DNA from: Lunularia cruciata
Lineage: Eukaryota; Streptophyta; Marchantiopsida; Lunulariales; Lunulariaceae
NCBI GenBank assembly: GCA_948567375.1
Contig: OX419759.1
Location: 57,079,493-57,143,492, forward strand
Reading direction: 5' to 3'
DNA: 64,000 nt
Shown: piece by piece, positions 45,608 through 58,900 of the stretch
How the letters are laid out: the number at the start of each line of letters is the position of its first letter
Numbering within the stretch: the stretch's first letter is position 1
Position numbers and translations under genes: made by a program
The notes under the pieces: model-generated
The model's database searches: none
Told to the model about the DNA's origin: nothing
Seen by the model: only the letters and a program-made list of their open reading frames with translations

Positions 45608-47360
45608 ATACTATCAAATATATGGAGAAGTGCAAGGCTTCCATGGAAGAAGAAAGCTATGGGAGGATGCTAGAGCACATGTCACCATCACCAAGAAAAT
45701 TCCTATCATTCTCTCATATTGGATTATCATTGGATGAAGAAGGTGGGGATTGGGGTTGGTCAAATGGAGAGAGTAAAATCCACCCTTGTTGAAGTGGGGA
45801 GAAAAAAGTAGCATGAAGACACTTAGTCTTTTGAGGTGAGGATAGCTACAATAATAGAGGATGATGCCATCTCAATTGCACAATTAAGAGGGCATAGCAA
45901 GAATATGTTGACCCTAAAGCCAGTGGGAGTTTGAGCAGAGGTGGGCTTTTGGAGACATCGGGTCCAAAGCCAACCTGATGGGAAGGTGCCTAAAGAAGAA
46001 GAGAGACCTTCTATTACAAGATTAGAAGGGATCCCCTTTACAAACAGACCCATGATGAAGGCAAAGAATAAGTCCAAAAGTGAAGGAACACCTTTGATGG
46101 CAAAAGAGATGCACACCAAACATGAGAACTCTATTCAGGCAAGGATAAAGAACAAGAGTAGTGTGAAGGAGAGGTAGCATCCCACTTTGAAGAGGTGCCA
46201 AAAGGGAGGAGCACCCTGATCGTTACTCAAGAGGAAGAAGGAAATGTGCCTTGGGCCAATGCTGATGATGTCCGACTAGAACAAGAGAGATCCCCAATGT
46301 CAATACCACCAGCATTTGAAGAAAAAATCAAAGAGAAGAATTAACCATTCTTTCAAAAAGCCTTTGGATGTCTTGGTGGATTTTGAATGAGCTAAGACCT
46401 GCACTCACAATGATGGAGGACTTTCTCCCTTCTTACCATGAGCTAAATGACCCAAAATTTGTGGTGGAATTCCTACACCAAACAATGCAGCATGTGAAGA
46501 GGGACAGTATGGAGGCAAAAAGTAGACTATCACAAGCCCATAAGGAAAAATTAATGTTTTCTTAGGTTGTACCACTAATGGAGCAAGCCGTGAGTGGCAC
46601 TGCCTAGAGAGTCCTTGAGTTTGAGAAGGAACTCAAAACCAAGAATGAAGAATTGAAGAAGAAATGGGAGGAGTGTGTCTACTAGTCCACCATTGGCAAC
46701 CAATGGAAGAAAAATGAAAATGAATGTTGGACCAAGCACAACACAAAAATAGTGGTTGGCAAAGTTCAACATTTGGGTATTGAAGTTAGGGGTGGACCAG
46801 CAAAAACAAACCTTTTTGGAGTACAAACAAGCACAAGAGGAGCAGATAAGTACTAAGAATGTAGAAATCTCCACAATGTGAGAGGAATTGGCTATAGTAC
46901 AACTTTGGGTTTCCTAGGTGGAAACAATGCATCAGAATTGTGGGAGAAAAGTTGAGCATCACATTCTAGAAATGACCAAAATGGCCAAGGAACAAAAGGA
47001 TCAGGAGAAGATCCTCTTGGTGTGACTAGGTGTGACTAGGTATGACATGAAGCTGATATCTATCAAAGATGCACTGGAGGTGGAGGAGATGCGGATCCTC
47101 ATGATCATTGAGGATGTAGTGTAGTAGATGATCACCCAGGTTTAGATGTCAATTCTGATTTAGAATTATCAAGCAAAGATAAGAGATTTAAAGTACAAAA
47201 TCTACACATTGGAGGCAAAGGCCTACCCCAATGATCAATTGAACAAACTGATGAATAGACTCAAGAAGCACACCAACACCAAATTCCAAGAAATGTTAGC
47301 TACCTTGACTAAGGAAGTTGCAGATGTTGCAAATCAGGCAGATGGGCTAGTATGAATCTA
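45608..47360 (+). pseudogene. Old ORF3 relative, linker and coiled coil
   Basis: Continues the old ORF3 interrupted at 37800. Readable pieces are TIKYMEKCKASMEEESYGRM, KNKSKSEGTPLMAKEM, LVDFE or MSWWILNELRPAL (46360) and a lysine/glutamate-rich part: EFEKELKTKNEELKKKWEE near 46620 and LNKLMNRLKKHTNTKFQEM near 47245. The order (basic linker then coiled coil) follows ORF3, but residue similarity is low. Stops are common, and the assignment rests on context. Confidence 0.45.
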
Positions 47361-48135
47361 TTGAGGTGAAGGTAGGTCAAACTAGTCAACAATGCTTGTA
47401 TAGTGTACATATATGTATAAATATTCTATTCATAACTTACACCTTAATGTTTGTAAGACCTTTGTGTTTGTCATTTGTATAACCTTTTGCTTGGTCATGG
47501 CCATTATAGTGGACATAATTTATGGGGACCATTATCCCAAATGTAATTATAGAACAACATGTCATATAGAGTGTAGAGCAAGATTATTGACATGTATTCC
47601 ATGTCATCACATTGTTAATCAGGAAGATAAAGTATTTACATAAGTTACATAAGTAGTTACATAACATTGATAGAAGTAGAGTTAATGAAGGGATCTCATT
47701 GGCTTATGGCCATTAGATTCATCTTATCTTCTTGTAGTGGAAGTTATAAGGGGATTCACCCCATTGAAATATAGGTTCAATCTCAAAATTCTAAATCACA
47801 CCTTTTTGTCCAATTTAAGCATGCTTAGTCAAATTGCCAAGGTGTAAACAAATTGGTTTTTGTCTTGAGATAGATGCATGGGTACCTCCATGATCCTTAG
47901 TGTATCAATGTCAATGTTGTGTATGTTTCATGATAGCTTGATTGAGTAGTGATGAGGAACTTGAAGTAGGAATGCAATTACTAGAATGCCGGAAGCCATT
48001 CAAGCTTGACCAAGGTGTTGGATCCCTGGGGGTTCCAAAGGATTGGGGCAATGAGTTGACTGGTCCAAAGGATTGTGAGTACTATAAAGTACCACATATG
48101 ACAAAACGTCTAGTATGTCACAAACCTATGATATA
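47361..48135. repeat. Degenerate stretch with a 64-codon repeat-like frame
   Basis: 47413-47643 and 47942-48136 have short open frames. The second (KPFKLDQGVGSLGVPKDWG, then DCEYYKVPHMTKR) corresponds to broken sequence at 30680-30900 on the other strand. No known family is assigned. The rest is AT-rich with nothing recognisable. Confidence 0.35.
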
Positions 48136-48322
48136 GCAATGGTAATGCCTTCTTGGAACGGTAAAATGTTCTCACTAGCATTGTGGTATGCATAACATAG
48201 GCAATTGCAAAGGAGAAATTTTTGGTGCCACTTGACCATCAAAATAAACTGAACCATCACCTTTAGGAGCATCATCTTTTGTGGAAATGAATTGATTACT
48301 TTAGCTTCTCTATAGTACATTG
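48136..48322. repeat. Dispersed repeat, copy of 2079-2250
   Basis: Shares AATGCCTTCTTGGAACGGTA and the segment to TCTCTATAGTACATT with 2083-2250, and has one extra 17-bp piece. It lies directly after the 47.9-kb repeat-like frame. At the 2-kb locus it directly follows LTR A1. Confidence 0.7.
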
Positions 48323-49899
48323 CCATGGGTAACACTGCACTCTTTTGGGGAATAATTCCTGCCCAAGAAGTTTAACACATGATAAAAGATGATTGTGACA
48401 ATATGACACTTTTTGTCTTCACTTCTAGCCATTTCCAACCCATATCCTCGTGGGAAGGACCTGTTCTTACCAATTATAAAATTAGTATGTAGACATTGAG
48501 TTATTACAAGGTGGCATGGGGATCATTCTAGCAGGGAGGCACCTTGGCTTTCTCACCTATCATGCTTACCTCATATTTTTAATGAAGGATCACCCTTTGT
48601 CACCCTAGAGAGATCTCATGCTTTGAGTCTTCATCAATGGGCATCAATAGTGGGCACAACCATTCCATCAATGTTGCCCCCCCCCCCTTTTTTCAGTTTT
48701 GTCAAACATACCATTGGAGAAACTATGTCAAACTATGCAGTTATAGTTCTTAAATCACTTAGTTTATAAATTTCTAATGTTGGTTATTCTACAGTGTGCT
48801 TTATTCTTTACGCCAAATGGGCATTGGCTTTAGTTTCTCCTTACCTTTTTTCCCTTTTTGTGGGGTCTTGAACTCTTCTTGTCTTTTTGCACCATTTTGC
48901 TTGTATACCTTTTCTCCCTTTCCTATGGGGTATATTTCTGAGCCTACTAGCCGTTTGTTTGAATGCAATTGATTACAAGGACTACCTAATCTATCCTCTT
49001 TGGCAATAAAAAGTGTTTGCACTGAATTTAGTGTAGAATTTGAGGGTGTGAGCAATTTAAGTTTGGGCAAGAGATCAAGGACTATAGAGAGAGCAAATTC
49101 TAGGCAAGTGATTTCTAAAATGGCAGTAACTTGGATGGAATTTGGCATTTGTTTGTAAATGCAATGTAATATCAACAAATCCAAAAAGTTATGAGCAGAG
49201 AAGAAGAGAAAAAGTTGTGGATAATGTTATGCTTATGGAAAACCTTTTCAAGGGGTAGTTTAAATATTAGTGAGGCATATTAGAAAGGAGTATTCTGTTG
49301 AGCTCAAGTGAGTAGTGACACACTAAAGTACATCCAAAGTACTAGAGTATAGCTTTGGGATTCATGCCTATGGACAAACATTATAGGACTTAACTTACAT
49401 AGTTGTATTAGAGACTAATATTTTATTATGCTTAGGTGAGTATGGATGCACTAAAATACAGCCAGAATACTAAAGTATTGCTTCAAGAGTAAGAAATAGT
49501 ATTGCAAATGACTAGAATCACATATGCTAAGGCAGTCAAAGAGGGGGACTGCTAATTACTGGAATTGCAGATAAGATAATAATAGTTTGAGTAAGGAGGA
49601 TTTGGAAAGTTGGACATAAACCAAGGATTGGAAGTGAAATCTCAAAAAGGAGGTTGGGTGGAAATCAAGAAGCAAGGAGGGGAAATAATCTGATGCAATG
49701 TTTATTTCTAGAAATTTAAAGTTATGATAAGCAAATGACCTTGAGTGGGGATGGAAGGAGAAACAAAATTAATATTAGAGTTAGATCAAACACAAGGACA
49801 TGCCTAAGAAGAGGTTATCTACTTTGTCTACTAGAGTTAGGCTTTAGGCTTCACACTTATTGATGACTTCAAATTTACTTTTGAGGAATTTACCACAAC
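48323..49899. other. Unassigned stretch
   Basis: A 127-codon minus-strand frame at 48801-49184 ends in a lysine-rich tail (EEFKTPQKGKKGKEKLK) but has no recognised family. A run of 13 C occurs at 48677-48689. Nothing else is supported; it may be old retroelement DNA. Confidence 0.35.
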
Positions 49900-50520
49900 A
49901 CTTTGATGAGGTTGGGCCTCCCACATCCAGATCTCATAGGGCTGCCAAACTAGTGTGTTTGTGGTTCCCCTTATGACATGCAAGGGATATGCTTTCTATG
50001 ATGTGTAGTATGTGGGGAGCTCACCAGAGTCCATGATGCACTTTGTGATATAATAGCTCAGATCTTACATATTACATGGGCCTAGGTTCAGATTGAGCAA
50101 TGGTTAGATCTACTAGGACCACCTATCTGTAGGGTGCAAGTGGATAAAGTTACTTTCATGGATGGTTGGCACATCATACATGATGTGGTGGTGGCAAACC
50201 CTTTATGGTTGGAGTCCTTGACACTAGCAAGTGTACAGGCGGGATCAGTATCAGCAATTACCTCTAGATGCAAGGAGGACTCCTATGCACTTGGGTATCC
50301 TTGAATACCTTTATTTCTCTAGTAATTGTGATTTTTGGGCACCAACATCACCATTTTCATGGTCTCCTCAAGGATGCAACATGAAGTTTTTTTTATAGAG
50401 GAGAGGAGCACTAGTTATCTCTTCAACCATGCTCACATCCTATTACCAATAGTGCATATCAATCACTTTGCAATGCACTCAAGCATTGGGTCTTCATTGA
50501 TGAGTGGTTGTAGTAGGTAC
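49900..50520 (+). pseudogene. LINE-like C-terminal fragment, second copy
   Basis: Broken pieces read AQILHITW, VQIEQWLDLLGPPICRVQ, GWHIIHDVVVANPLWLESL and IVIFGHQHH. They are collinear with 36670-37010 (VQIERWMVLLGQ, DVVMANPILLESL). The pair supports a dispersed repeat family. No RT core is seen in either copy. Confidence 0.4.
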
Positions 50521-52841
50521 ATCAAGCATGGCTAGGGCCTCCTTCCTCACTTGCCAGATGTTGGTGGGTTAGTTCAGTCTCAAAGTTGGGAGTATGGGAT
50601 GCTATGGTGGATGGAGAATGTTGATACAATCCTTGCACTACTAGCCATTTACTTGGCTTGGGAAGGAGATGTAAACAAGAATTCTGTAGCTGATCATAAA
50701 TCCATTCATGTATGGGAATTCCTATAGACACTTACCCTTTGAGATAGCTCTTAGGTCTAGCACTCTTGTGAGCTCTTTGGCCTCCTTGGTATGGTCCTTC
50801 TTACTCTTGTAATAGAGTTCTATTAGCCTTTCTATGATATTGTGTCTCACTTAAGCAAACAGTGCAACATAACATACCATACATGGCTTAACAAGAATCA
50901 CACTTACACTTTCATGCACACATATACATTAAGGCAGATTAAGGGTATTTTTACTAAGCCTAGATACCTCAATCCTGGGGCTTGTACAAATAATACAACC
51001 TTATTAAGGGAGTAAAGACCAATCCCTATAGTCACAATTGGTCCCTTCTTTAGCCCATAGGTGAACAAAACATTGTTTGGGAAAACATAGTCCTACAATT
51101 GAATTTGCCTTCATAAGAATCCCCTATCATAGACTCTAAGTTAGAAGATTTACCTACTATGGGGTAAAAACCTTGCTTGAATAGCTACTCTAACCCTAAA
51201 AATAAATTTCTATCAACCATAATCACTTCTGTAACTGCAGCTATTGCCTCCTTTTCTTGCTTGCATCATAAATGCCAATTGGCTCTTCTCTCTTAAATGT
51301 TACAACTCTAGATATACATACTTGATATCATCAAAGTGCCACTAAACTTCTAATTACCACCTACTCTTTTGCTATAGTACAAAGCCATAGAAGATTACAC
51401 CCATACTTCTTTAACTACACATCCCGTAGAGGAGGATGTTGAAACATTTCTATTTCCTACACTTGAACTTGGTCAACCTGTAAACAATTTATCCACAAGA
51501 CCCACAATATAGGATCCCATAATCCTTATTCCATCCCGAATTGCTAAACCATCCTATAGATGGTTTATTGCCCTTAGATTTGGTACTTTTGCTTGGTTGA
51601 CACAACCCTTTCCAAAGATCTTGCACTTCGAGCAAGCCTCCTAGTACTACCTCTTCTTCTTACCCTTATAATTTGAGCAAGGGAAGAATTTTGACCTTGT
51701 ATGGTAGTATGTTCCTATCCAATCTCTCTCTTTGTAGTCCTTAAATATAGTATCCCTTACATCCATGTGTGTTAACTCCAAGGTCCTTCCTAGAGGAAAA
51801 CCCCACATGATGGCCTGATGCATGAGTTACATGAAAGTTGTATTTGTGATCATCTATGTAAAGGAGTTACATGCACTTTCATCTTTATAGTCTTAACCCA
51901 AGCAATTGTGTAACTTGGCTAAAGTCTCGCTATAAACCACTCCTTGGAATACCACTATATCATAAGTAGTGTACCACTATTGCCAACCACTTTCTTACAT
52001 GCCCATGGTCTCCTTTATTCCCATAGGATGGAGTTGTACCTCAAGCCCATTGTGTGGCTTCTTCTCATGAGAGAAATGGTATACCCCATACATGTGAAAT
52101 ACCTCCTAATCCAATCTATCTTTTTGTTGTTCCATCATACCCATGGGAAGTGAGTCCAATGGTTCAAGAATCCTTGTTGGCTCCATATTAGCACACATAA
52201 CAACCATTGGTGTGGGACCTTAGAAGTTGAGGGATAGCCAACATAGTAGGGTGTTGGTAGGCACAATCAATTTTGCCTGGTTCTAGAATCAAATAAATAT
52301 AGGAGTGACCTTGTCATGCTTAATAACATAACATAAATCCTCATATATTGTTGTGGGAAATATGAGTTTGCTTACCCAAATTCTCCTGGATAAGGTACAA
52401 GAAATCCTTTAACTACACGCTTGCTCAACTTGAGTATGAATACAATGGCTATCAATTGTGTCATGCATGCTAATGTTTGAGTTGTACCCCTAATCATGGC
52501 ACTTGATCATACAAGAGACAGTTATGGCACTTGATCATATAAGAGTTGGGTGTCTTGTAAGTGAGGGAATACTTGAATGTAAAGCTCCTACAAGTTTGTA
52601 TTTGCTTCTCTAGAACCACCAAAGAGCATTCATTGATTGAGCAAAATTAGTTTGGGTTGATGGTCAAAAAGGAGCCAGGTCTAAAATAGGAATTGCTCTC
52701 TGCAGACTGTACCAAAAGCATAGGAAGCAGACCCATTATGGGATCCAATTGTGTGGGACATGCAGGTAGGGCACCTACAGGCCTAATAAGTGGAGGTGTG
52801 GGATGTGTAGGATGTATATTGGTGCAAGAGAATTCCTCTAC

Positions 52842-52921
<80 letters not shown>

Positions 52922-53310
52922 GAGCCCTTTGTAGGATAATGCATAAAGGAACTAATTAGGTAGGTAATTAAAGCTAAGACAATGCTCTAACAATGTCAGG
53001 GTTGTAACCTATTCAAGATGAAGGGTTAGGAGCTAGGTGAAAACCAATTAAGGTGAAGGACATACCTTTGAGCCAATTCTTAGGTTAAGTATCTACGGCT
53101 TTAACCCTATCCTGCAACTAAGCTAGGATGGCTATGGGACCTTCGCCCATAGGCCATTAGAAGAACTCTACTTGTAGATAACTATGGGATCTTTTTCTCA
53201 GAATTGCAATGGGATTATCCCATACTTCTCCCATCCCTTAATGTCCCACACCCTTACCTATAGAATTGATTAACCCACCAATTGATTAATAGGATTAAGC
53301 CACAAACATT
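50521..53310. other. Degenerate region with (TA)n, probable LTR near the end
   Basis: No gene recognised. 52848-52915 is a (TA)34-like run. The last few hundred bases before 53311 probably belong to a decayed LTR, because a TTTTTGGCGCTACTACTAG primer-site-like sequence and a gag gene follow. Short frames here have no motif. Confidence 0.4.
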
Positions 53311-53330
53311 TTTGGCGCTACTACTAGTTT
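53305..53330 (+). promoter_or_regulatory. Primer-site-like sequence before gag
   Basis: TTTTTGGCGCTACTACTAG near 53308 resembles the TTTGGCGCTACCATAATAG after LTR B2 and the TTTTTGGCACCGTT after A5. Its place about 50 bp before gag fits a primer-binding site. Which tRNA it pairs with is not settled. Confidence 0.4.
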
Positions 53331-53370
53331 ACACATATATCCTCTCCACTCTCATCTACAATTTATTTAG

Positions 53371-54626
53371 GGCATGCTTGTTTTGGCCATAACCTACAAG
53401 GATGTGGCTGTTTTTAGTATGGTGGAAGTACAACCTCCCACTTCTATTGGTCCTATTGATCCCAATTTGGAGAAAGCATTACTTTCCACATTAACAAGCA
53501 AACCTTCAAATCATCAGTGGTTAGGCACTAGTTTTGTTCATGGAAAGCACTTTTGCCCATGGAAATCTATCTACTTCATCACAACACCCTGTGGTTGCAC
53601 AAGTACCACCTAATTTAGCCCCTTCTACCTCTCTAGATAGCTCTACAATGGCATCAACCTCAAGAGGAGCAAGCAATTATATACCCCTTGGAACAATAGT
53701 GTTCATAGGGCAAGGAGAATTTGAATCATTATTTCAAATATTTGAACATGTCTATTTGGACAAAATATCATGGATAGTATTGCCATGGCATGACAAATTA
53801 GCCAATGTTTCATTGCCATTGCACAACACTAGTTTAGTGACCTAGCTCCTACCACAAGAGCAAGTAACATATTGATATGTGTGGAAGTGCAACAAGAATG
53901 CATTTCACCAAGGTAGCATGAACAACTAAAGAAAAAAGTAGATAGACTCCACAACGGACACAATGAAACCATGCAGCATTTATTCATTTGTTTTAATACA
54001 TATTTTCAATTGTTACACCAGCCCTAGATCATACCATGGCTCTCAACTGGTTTAAGAATGCATTACTTGAGGATATCTAGAAATTCCTCATCTAGAACAA
54101 AGCTACTACTCTAGCTCAAGCATTCAAGGAAGCACATTGTTGGGCTTAGGCTAACAAGTGAGACATGGCCCTAGCAAACCCTTGCTCTATCATACCATGA
54201 TTTAAAGAGAATGTAATGTGCAACCCCTATGCTGCAACTCATGGATTCCAACAACCAAGTTACTTCTATGGAGGAACTTCTGTAATTGCATTGGCTCAAT
54301 ATGCATTACCACAACCAATGCTTGTATATAATCACATGGCCATAGCAATGCTTAAAATTACTCTTGTAACTCTTCCAACTCTATGGGAACTTATTGCTCC
54401 TATAGCTACCAATGTTCCTATAGACAATACCAAGATGGAGGACATCATGGTAAAATTAAAACAGTTGGAGAATCTTTACTTACCACAACAAACTCAAGAG
54501 ATGAACCCAATGGACACAACTGCTTGGGGAGAGATTTTCTATACCCTTTTTTGGAATGAGGGCACACAAACACTCAATGTGCCATCCCAAACACCAAATA
54601 TTCCTAATTACTCTATCTATTGTGGG

Positions 54627-54698
<72 letters not shown>

Positions 54699-55108
54699 TG
54701 GCTCACTAGAAAGCACTCACAAGATGTAAGGAAGCTTGAGAAGAGAGAGTGCATGGTGTGGATGCCATCCCACAACACAACAACTTCAATGAGCACTTGT
54801 AGGATTTTCCCTCTTGAGGAGGAACAGGCAAAGTGCCTCCCAGACCCAATATATGTTATCACATTTGCAATTAAAATCATTATGCAAACTAGTGCACCAA
54901 CAAGTTGTGCCATTCTGCTCTAGAGCACATACCATGGTGCAATGCTTAGACTTTTGGAACTTTATTTCCTAGACCAAGGGAGTGCCCTTGCAGAATGAAC
55001 CTCACAATAATGGTGGCCCTAAATAGAATATGCATTTTGTAGCAATTGAGTGAATAATAGTGGCAAACACTAAAGTGCTATCACATAAGCAAATGTGTTA
55101 CTCACACA
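53371..55108 (+). pseudogene. Ty3/gypsy gag remnant
   Basis: The frame starts near 53374 (MLVLAITYKDVAVF) and shifts near 53540. It includes FESLFQIFEHVYL and, in broken form, ALxWFxNALLEDI (capsid-like, near 54040) and AQAFKEAHCWA. It is then open for 235 codons (54216-54923) through MEDIMVKLKQLENLYLPQQ. A TA run (54630-54696) is translated as repeated Tyr-Ile. The zinc-knuckle remnant VPFCSRAHTMVQC lies near 54915. It is cut at 55108 by LTR A8 and is the duplicate of 2251-2714. Confidence 0.65.
54630..54696. repeat. (TA)n expansion in gag
   Basis: About 33 TA units, against about 10 in the duplicate locus at 2273-2291. Flanks on both sides are nearly the same, so the difference arose after duplication. 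Confidence 0.9.
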
Positions 55109-55781
55109 TGTGCTATAACAACCCGACAAATATCACTTTTGCAATAATCAGGTAAGTAAAGTTTGTTCTCGTAGAGATATGAGTCAGAAATGTCCAAATA
55201 CAAAGTCAAACAGTATCATGTAGTTCTTCTTGGTTGCATCTTTAACCTCTCAGGTAGAAACCACACCTAGAAGAAAGTAACAAGCACTGATTCTCAATCT
55301 TGTCACAAATTAGCACTCCTTAATCACAACTTCATCAAATCTTTCCAAACAATCTTGATTGTGATGATTCAGGCTCTCTTGAAAATGACACTTCACTGCA
55401 AAACAACTTTGCTTCAAAATTGTGTTCCACCCTCCATTGAAAGCACAACTTCCTCGATCAAAATTGCTTCATATCAACTTCACACTACACTCACAAATGC
55501 AGAATACTACCAATGCTACAATTGCTCTCAATTTGTCAAGGCATTGCTTCAATTGCACTTCACTCATGATCAAACACATAGAATGAAGATCAAGGCCGTG
55601 GAATCAAACATCCAACAAACACATTGACTTGCACTTCAAATTTCTCCACATACTCCCAAACACAATTGCAAAGCTGATACTCGGAATCAAGCTCAAGCGA
55701 CGAGCACTGCTTCATAGCACTTTGCTTTATCTATTCTTAGAAATAATGAGCACTGAACAACATAAGACTACAAATGCCACT

Positions 55782-55789
55782 CTTAAATA
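55782..55789 (-). promoter_or_regulatory. Conserved TATTTAAG box in the LTR tail
   Basis: TATTTAAG lies downstream of ORF3 at the same LTR position in A2 (3384-3391), A3 (7750-7757), A8 (here), A9 (56599-56606) and A10 (24983-24990). Variants occur in A1, A6 and A7. It is a candidate TATA box for the genomic transcript, which would place ORF3 in U3. Confidence 0.5.
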
Positions 55790-55928
55790 GTGAAGCAAAT
55801 GGCAGTTATCTTCCTAATGTACCTCTTCCTTATGACTCTACAAACCTGCAGATCCAAAATGACAATGCACCTCTTCATATCTACCTATTTAAATCTCAAA
55901 TTGGTTATTAATCCGATCTGATGTCTAT

Positions 55929-58900
55929 TGTGACAACCTGGCAAATATCACTTTTGCGGTAATCGGGTAAGTAAAGTTTGTTCCCGCAGAGATACGAGTC
56001 AGAATTGGTCAAATACGAAGTCAAACAGTAACATGTAGTTCTTCTTGGTTGCGTCTTTAATCTCTCAGGTAGAAACCACACCCAGAAGAGAGTAACAAGC
56101 ACTGACTCGCAGTCTTGTCACAAATTAACACTCCTTAATCACAAATCCATCAAATCTTTCCAAACAATCTTGATTGTGATGATTTAGGCTCTCCCGAAAA
56201 TGGCACTTCACTGCAAAACGACTTTGCCTCAGAATTGTGTTCCACCCCTCCACTGAAGGCACAACTTCCTCGATCGAAATTGCTTCACATCAACTTCGCA
56301 CTGCACTCCCAAATGCAAAATACTACCAACACTACAATTCCTCTCAGATCTGTCAAGGCATTGCTTCGATTGCACTTCACTCAAGATCAAACACACAGAA
56401 TGAAGATCAAGGCTATGGAATCCAACATCCAACAAGCACTCTGACTTGCACTTCGAATTTCTCCAAACACTCACAAACACAATTGCAAAATTGATACTCG
56501 GAATCAAGCTCAAGCGACGAGCATTGCTTCACAGCACTTTGCTTTATCTATTCTCAGAAATAATGAGCACTGAACAACATTTTCCTACGAATGCCACTCT
56601 TAAATAGTGAAACAATCGACAATTCTAACAACTATACCGTTCTACCACAACTGTTCTAACATGCAGATCCAAAATGACAATGCACCTCTTCATATCTGCC
56701 CCTTCAAATCTCAAATCAGTTACTAATCTGATCCGATGTTTACTTCTTCCTCGGCTTTCAAACCCAAACCCAAAGTAATCTTACTTCCTACTACATTTTC
56801 CCCGGGTTTCACATCTCCTACATCTTCTACCAGATCCAGCAATTCTCTTTCCTGATCTGAAATTGCACTAGTTGGTAATCTATCTAACTCTTCATCCTTC
56901 GACCCACTCTTCTCTAATGTCTCTGAGGGCAACTCCGAAGACATTTGGATTCCTATGTTATCTGCTTTGGGTTTTGCCTTAACATCCTGCCAAAGCTTTT
57001 CCAACTCTATTCTCACTAAGTCTAATCTAATCGGAATATTGTCTTCTACTTCTAAGATCTTTATGTCTACACGAGTTCTGAGACTAATCAACAAGGCATT
57101 CAAATCTGTATCTTTTGCTTGTCTTCGCCTCGTCTCCTGCACCAACAACTTCAACTCGTGCAACCTTGTTTCTTCAATCCAAACGCTGGCTTCTGTACTT
57201 AACATTGCGTTCACTCTGAGGACTATTTCCATCAATAGCTCCAATCTTGTCTTTCCTTCTCGTTCCCGATTTGCAAGCCATTCCTCTCTATACATCACCA
57301 ACTCTTCTTCGAACTTGGCCTTCACCGCTTCCTTCTCTTTCTCCTTCTGTACAACTTTCACTTCCTGATTACGAAGTAATTCTCGTAATCTCTCTTCTTC
57401 TCTATACCGTACAGACAACTCTCTTTGCCAGAGCTACTTCTTCTCCTCCATACTCTCCATCACTCGATTGAGCTCTTGGTCCTTGGATGCTACCCTCGCC
57501 AAAGCATGGATAAGCTCTACTCTTGAATCAGCAAACTGCTGCTTCAAGATTTCAAATTCAGCTACTTGTCTCTCCCTTGCGATGTCACTCTTCCTCGCAA
57601 GATCCTCTCGATAGCTCACTTCTCTCTTCAGGTCTTTGATTAGCTGACTTTTCTCTACTGCTTCCGCTTGCAGTACTTCTCTCTCCTTCTCACCTCGGGT
57701 TATACTCTTCTTCAACTCCGAGTTTTCTTCTTCTACTCTCACTACCACCTGCAATACAGTCTTTACCTTTGGACAAATCGACTGCATCTCCTTCTTCTTC
57801 TTCTCCAACTTCACCAACAGCAGGCATACTACCTTCTGCAGGTACTCTACTCCCTCACTGGCAACTTCTTCCTCCCAAGGAGTAATTTCATGTTTCTCCT
57901 CATGTTCTTCTGATACTCGCCTTTGTCGCTGAAGTCTTCGTATCGGAATTGATGCCTCACTACTCGTGTTATCTTCTGCATTTGCTTTCACTTTACTCGG
58001 CCCCGCCTCACACTTTGCCTTACGTCTCGAGCGAACTCCTCGCTATACTGTGATCTTCTTCTCCTCTAGCACCGGTACTTCGTCTTCCAGCGCCGCATTG
58101 TCTTCGGCTTCTACTTTGGCTTGCACTTCTTCTTTGTATTCTTCAACCGCTGGTGCCGAGGTCATTTCTCCACCATCTTCACTGTCACTGCTAGTATCTC
58201 CACTCTGCAGTGTCAGCTCAGGTTCCTCTTCACGTTCCGAGTCCTCCGTCTTGAGCTCGGCTTTGCCGTGATTGAGTCTTCATCTTCTGACTCAATCACC
58301 ACCATCCCTTGCCTCGGGTTATGTTTCTGCATCTTCTGAGGTTTCTTATTTTCTTTGGCTTCTGCATGCCGAGTTCTCTTCTTCATTGGGGTACTTACCA
58401 CAACCTCCATGTTTTTCCCTGTCTTCGCATAGTAGTCGTCCGTGCTCCGGATTTGGAGAATGTATTGCTGCTCCTCCGCGTCGACTTCTCTTCTCAAGTC
58501 AGGATGGAAATGAGACACCATTCTATTGCGCTCCGCCAAATTGAGCAAATTCAACCCGAGGTAGAAATGTGCTGCAAATGGTACGATGTAGTGTGGAGGT
58601 GACTTATCCTGCAAATTCCATACCATCTGCCTTGTTCTCCCGTGAAAGCACCTTGCCCAATAAATCGGTTCTCCTTCAAATAACTTGTGAAAGAACACCG
58701 CTTGGTGTTTCATCACATAAGTGGTTCTCTCCGGCTTCAGGATGGCCATTAGTGCACTCACAATTCCTCTCTTCACAGGGTCTTTGTAGCTCTCAACTTT
58801 GTACCCATTCTTCATTATCTTCGACGAGAAGGCATCTCTCACCTCCTGCGTTTCTTGGGCTATCTCTCCTTTCCCCAAGAACGTGGCTCCCTGCTCCAAA

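Noticed and set aside
48677-48689. Run of 13 C
   Set aside because: Simple homopolymer, possibly a sequencing or assembly effect; no structure around it.
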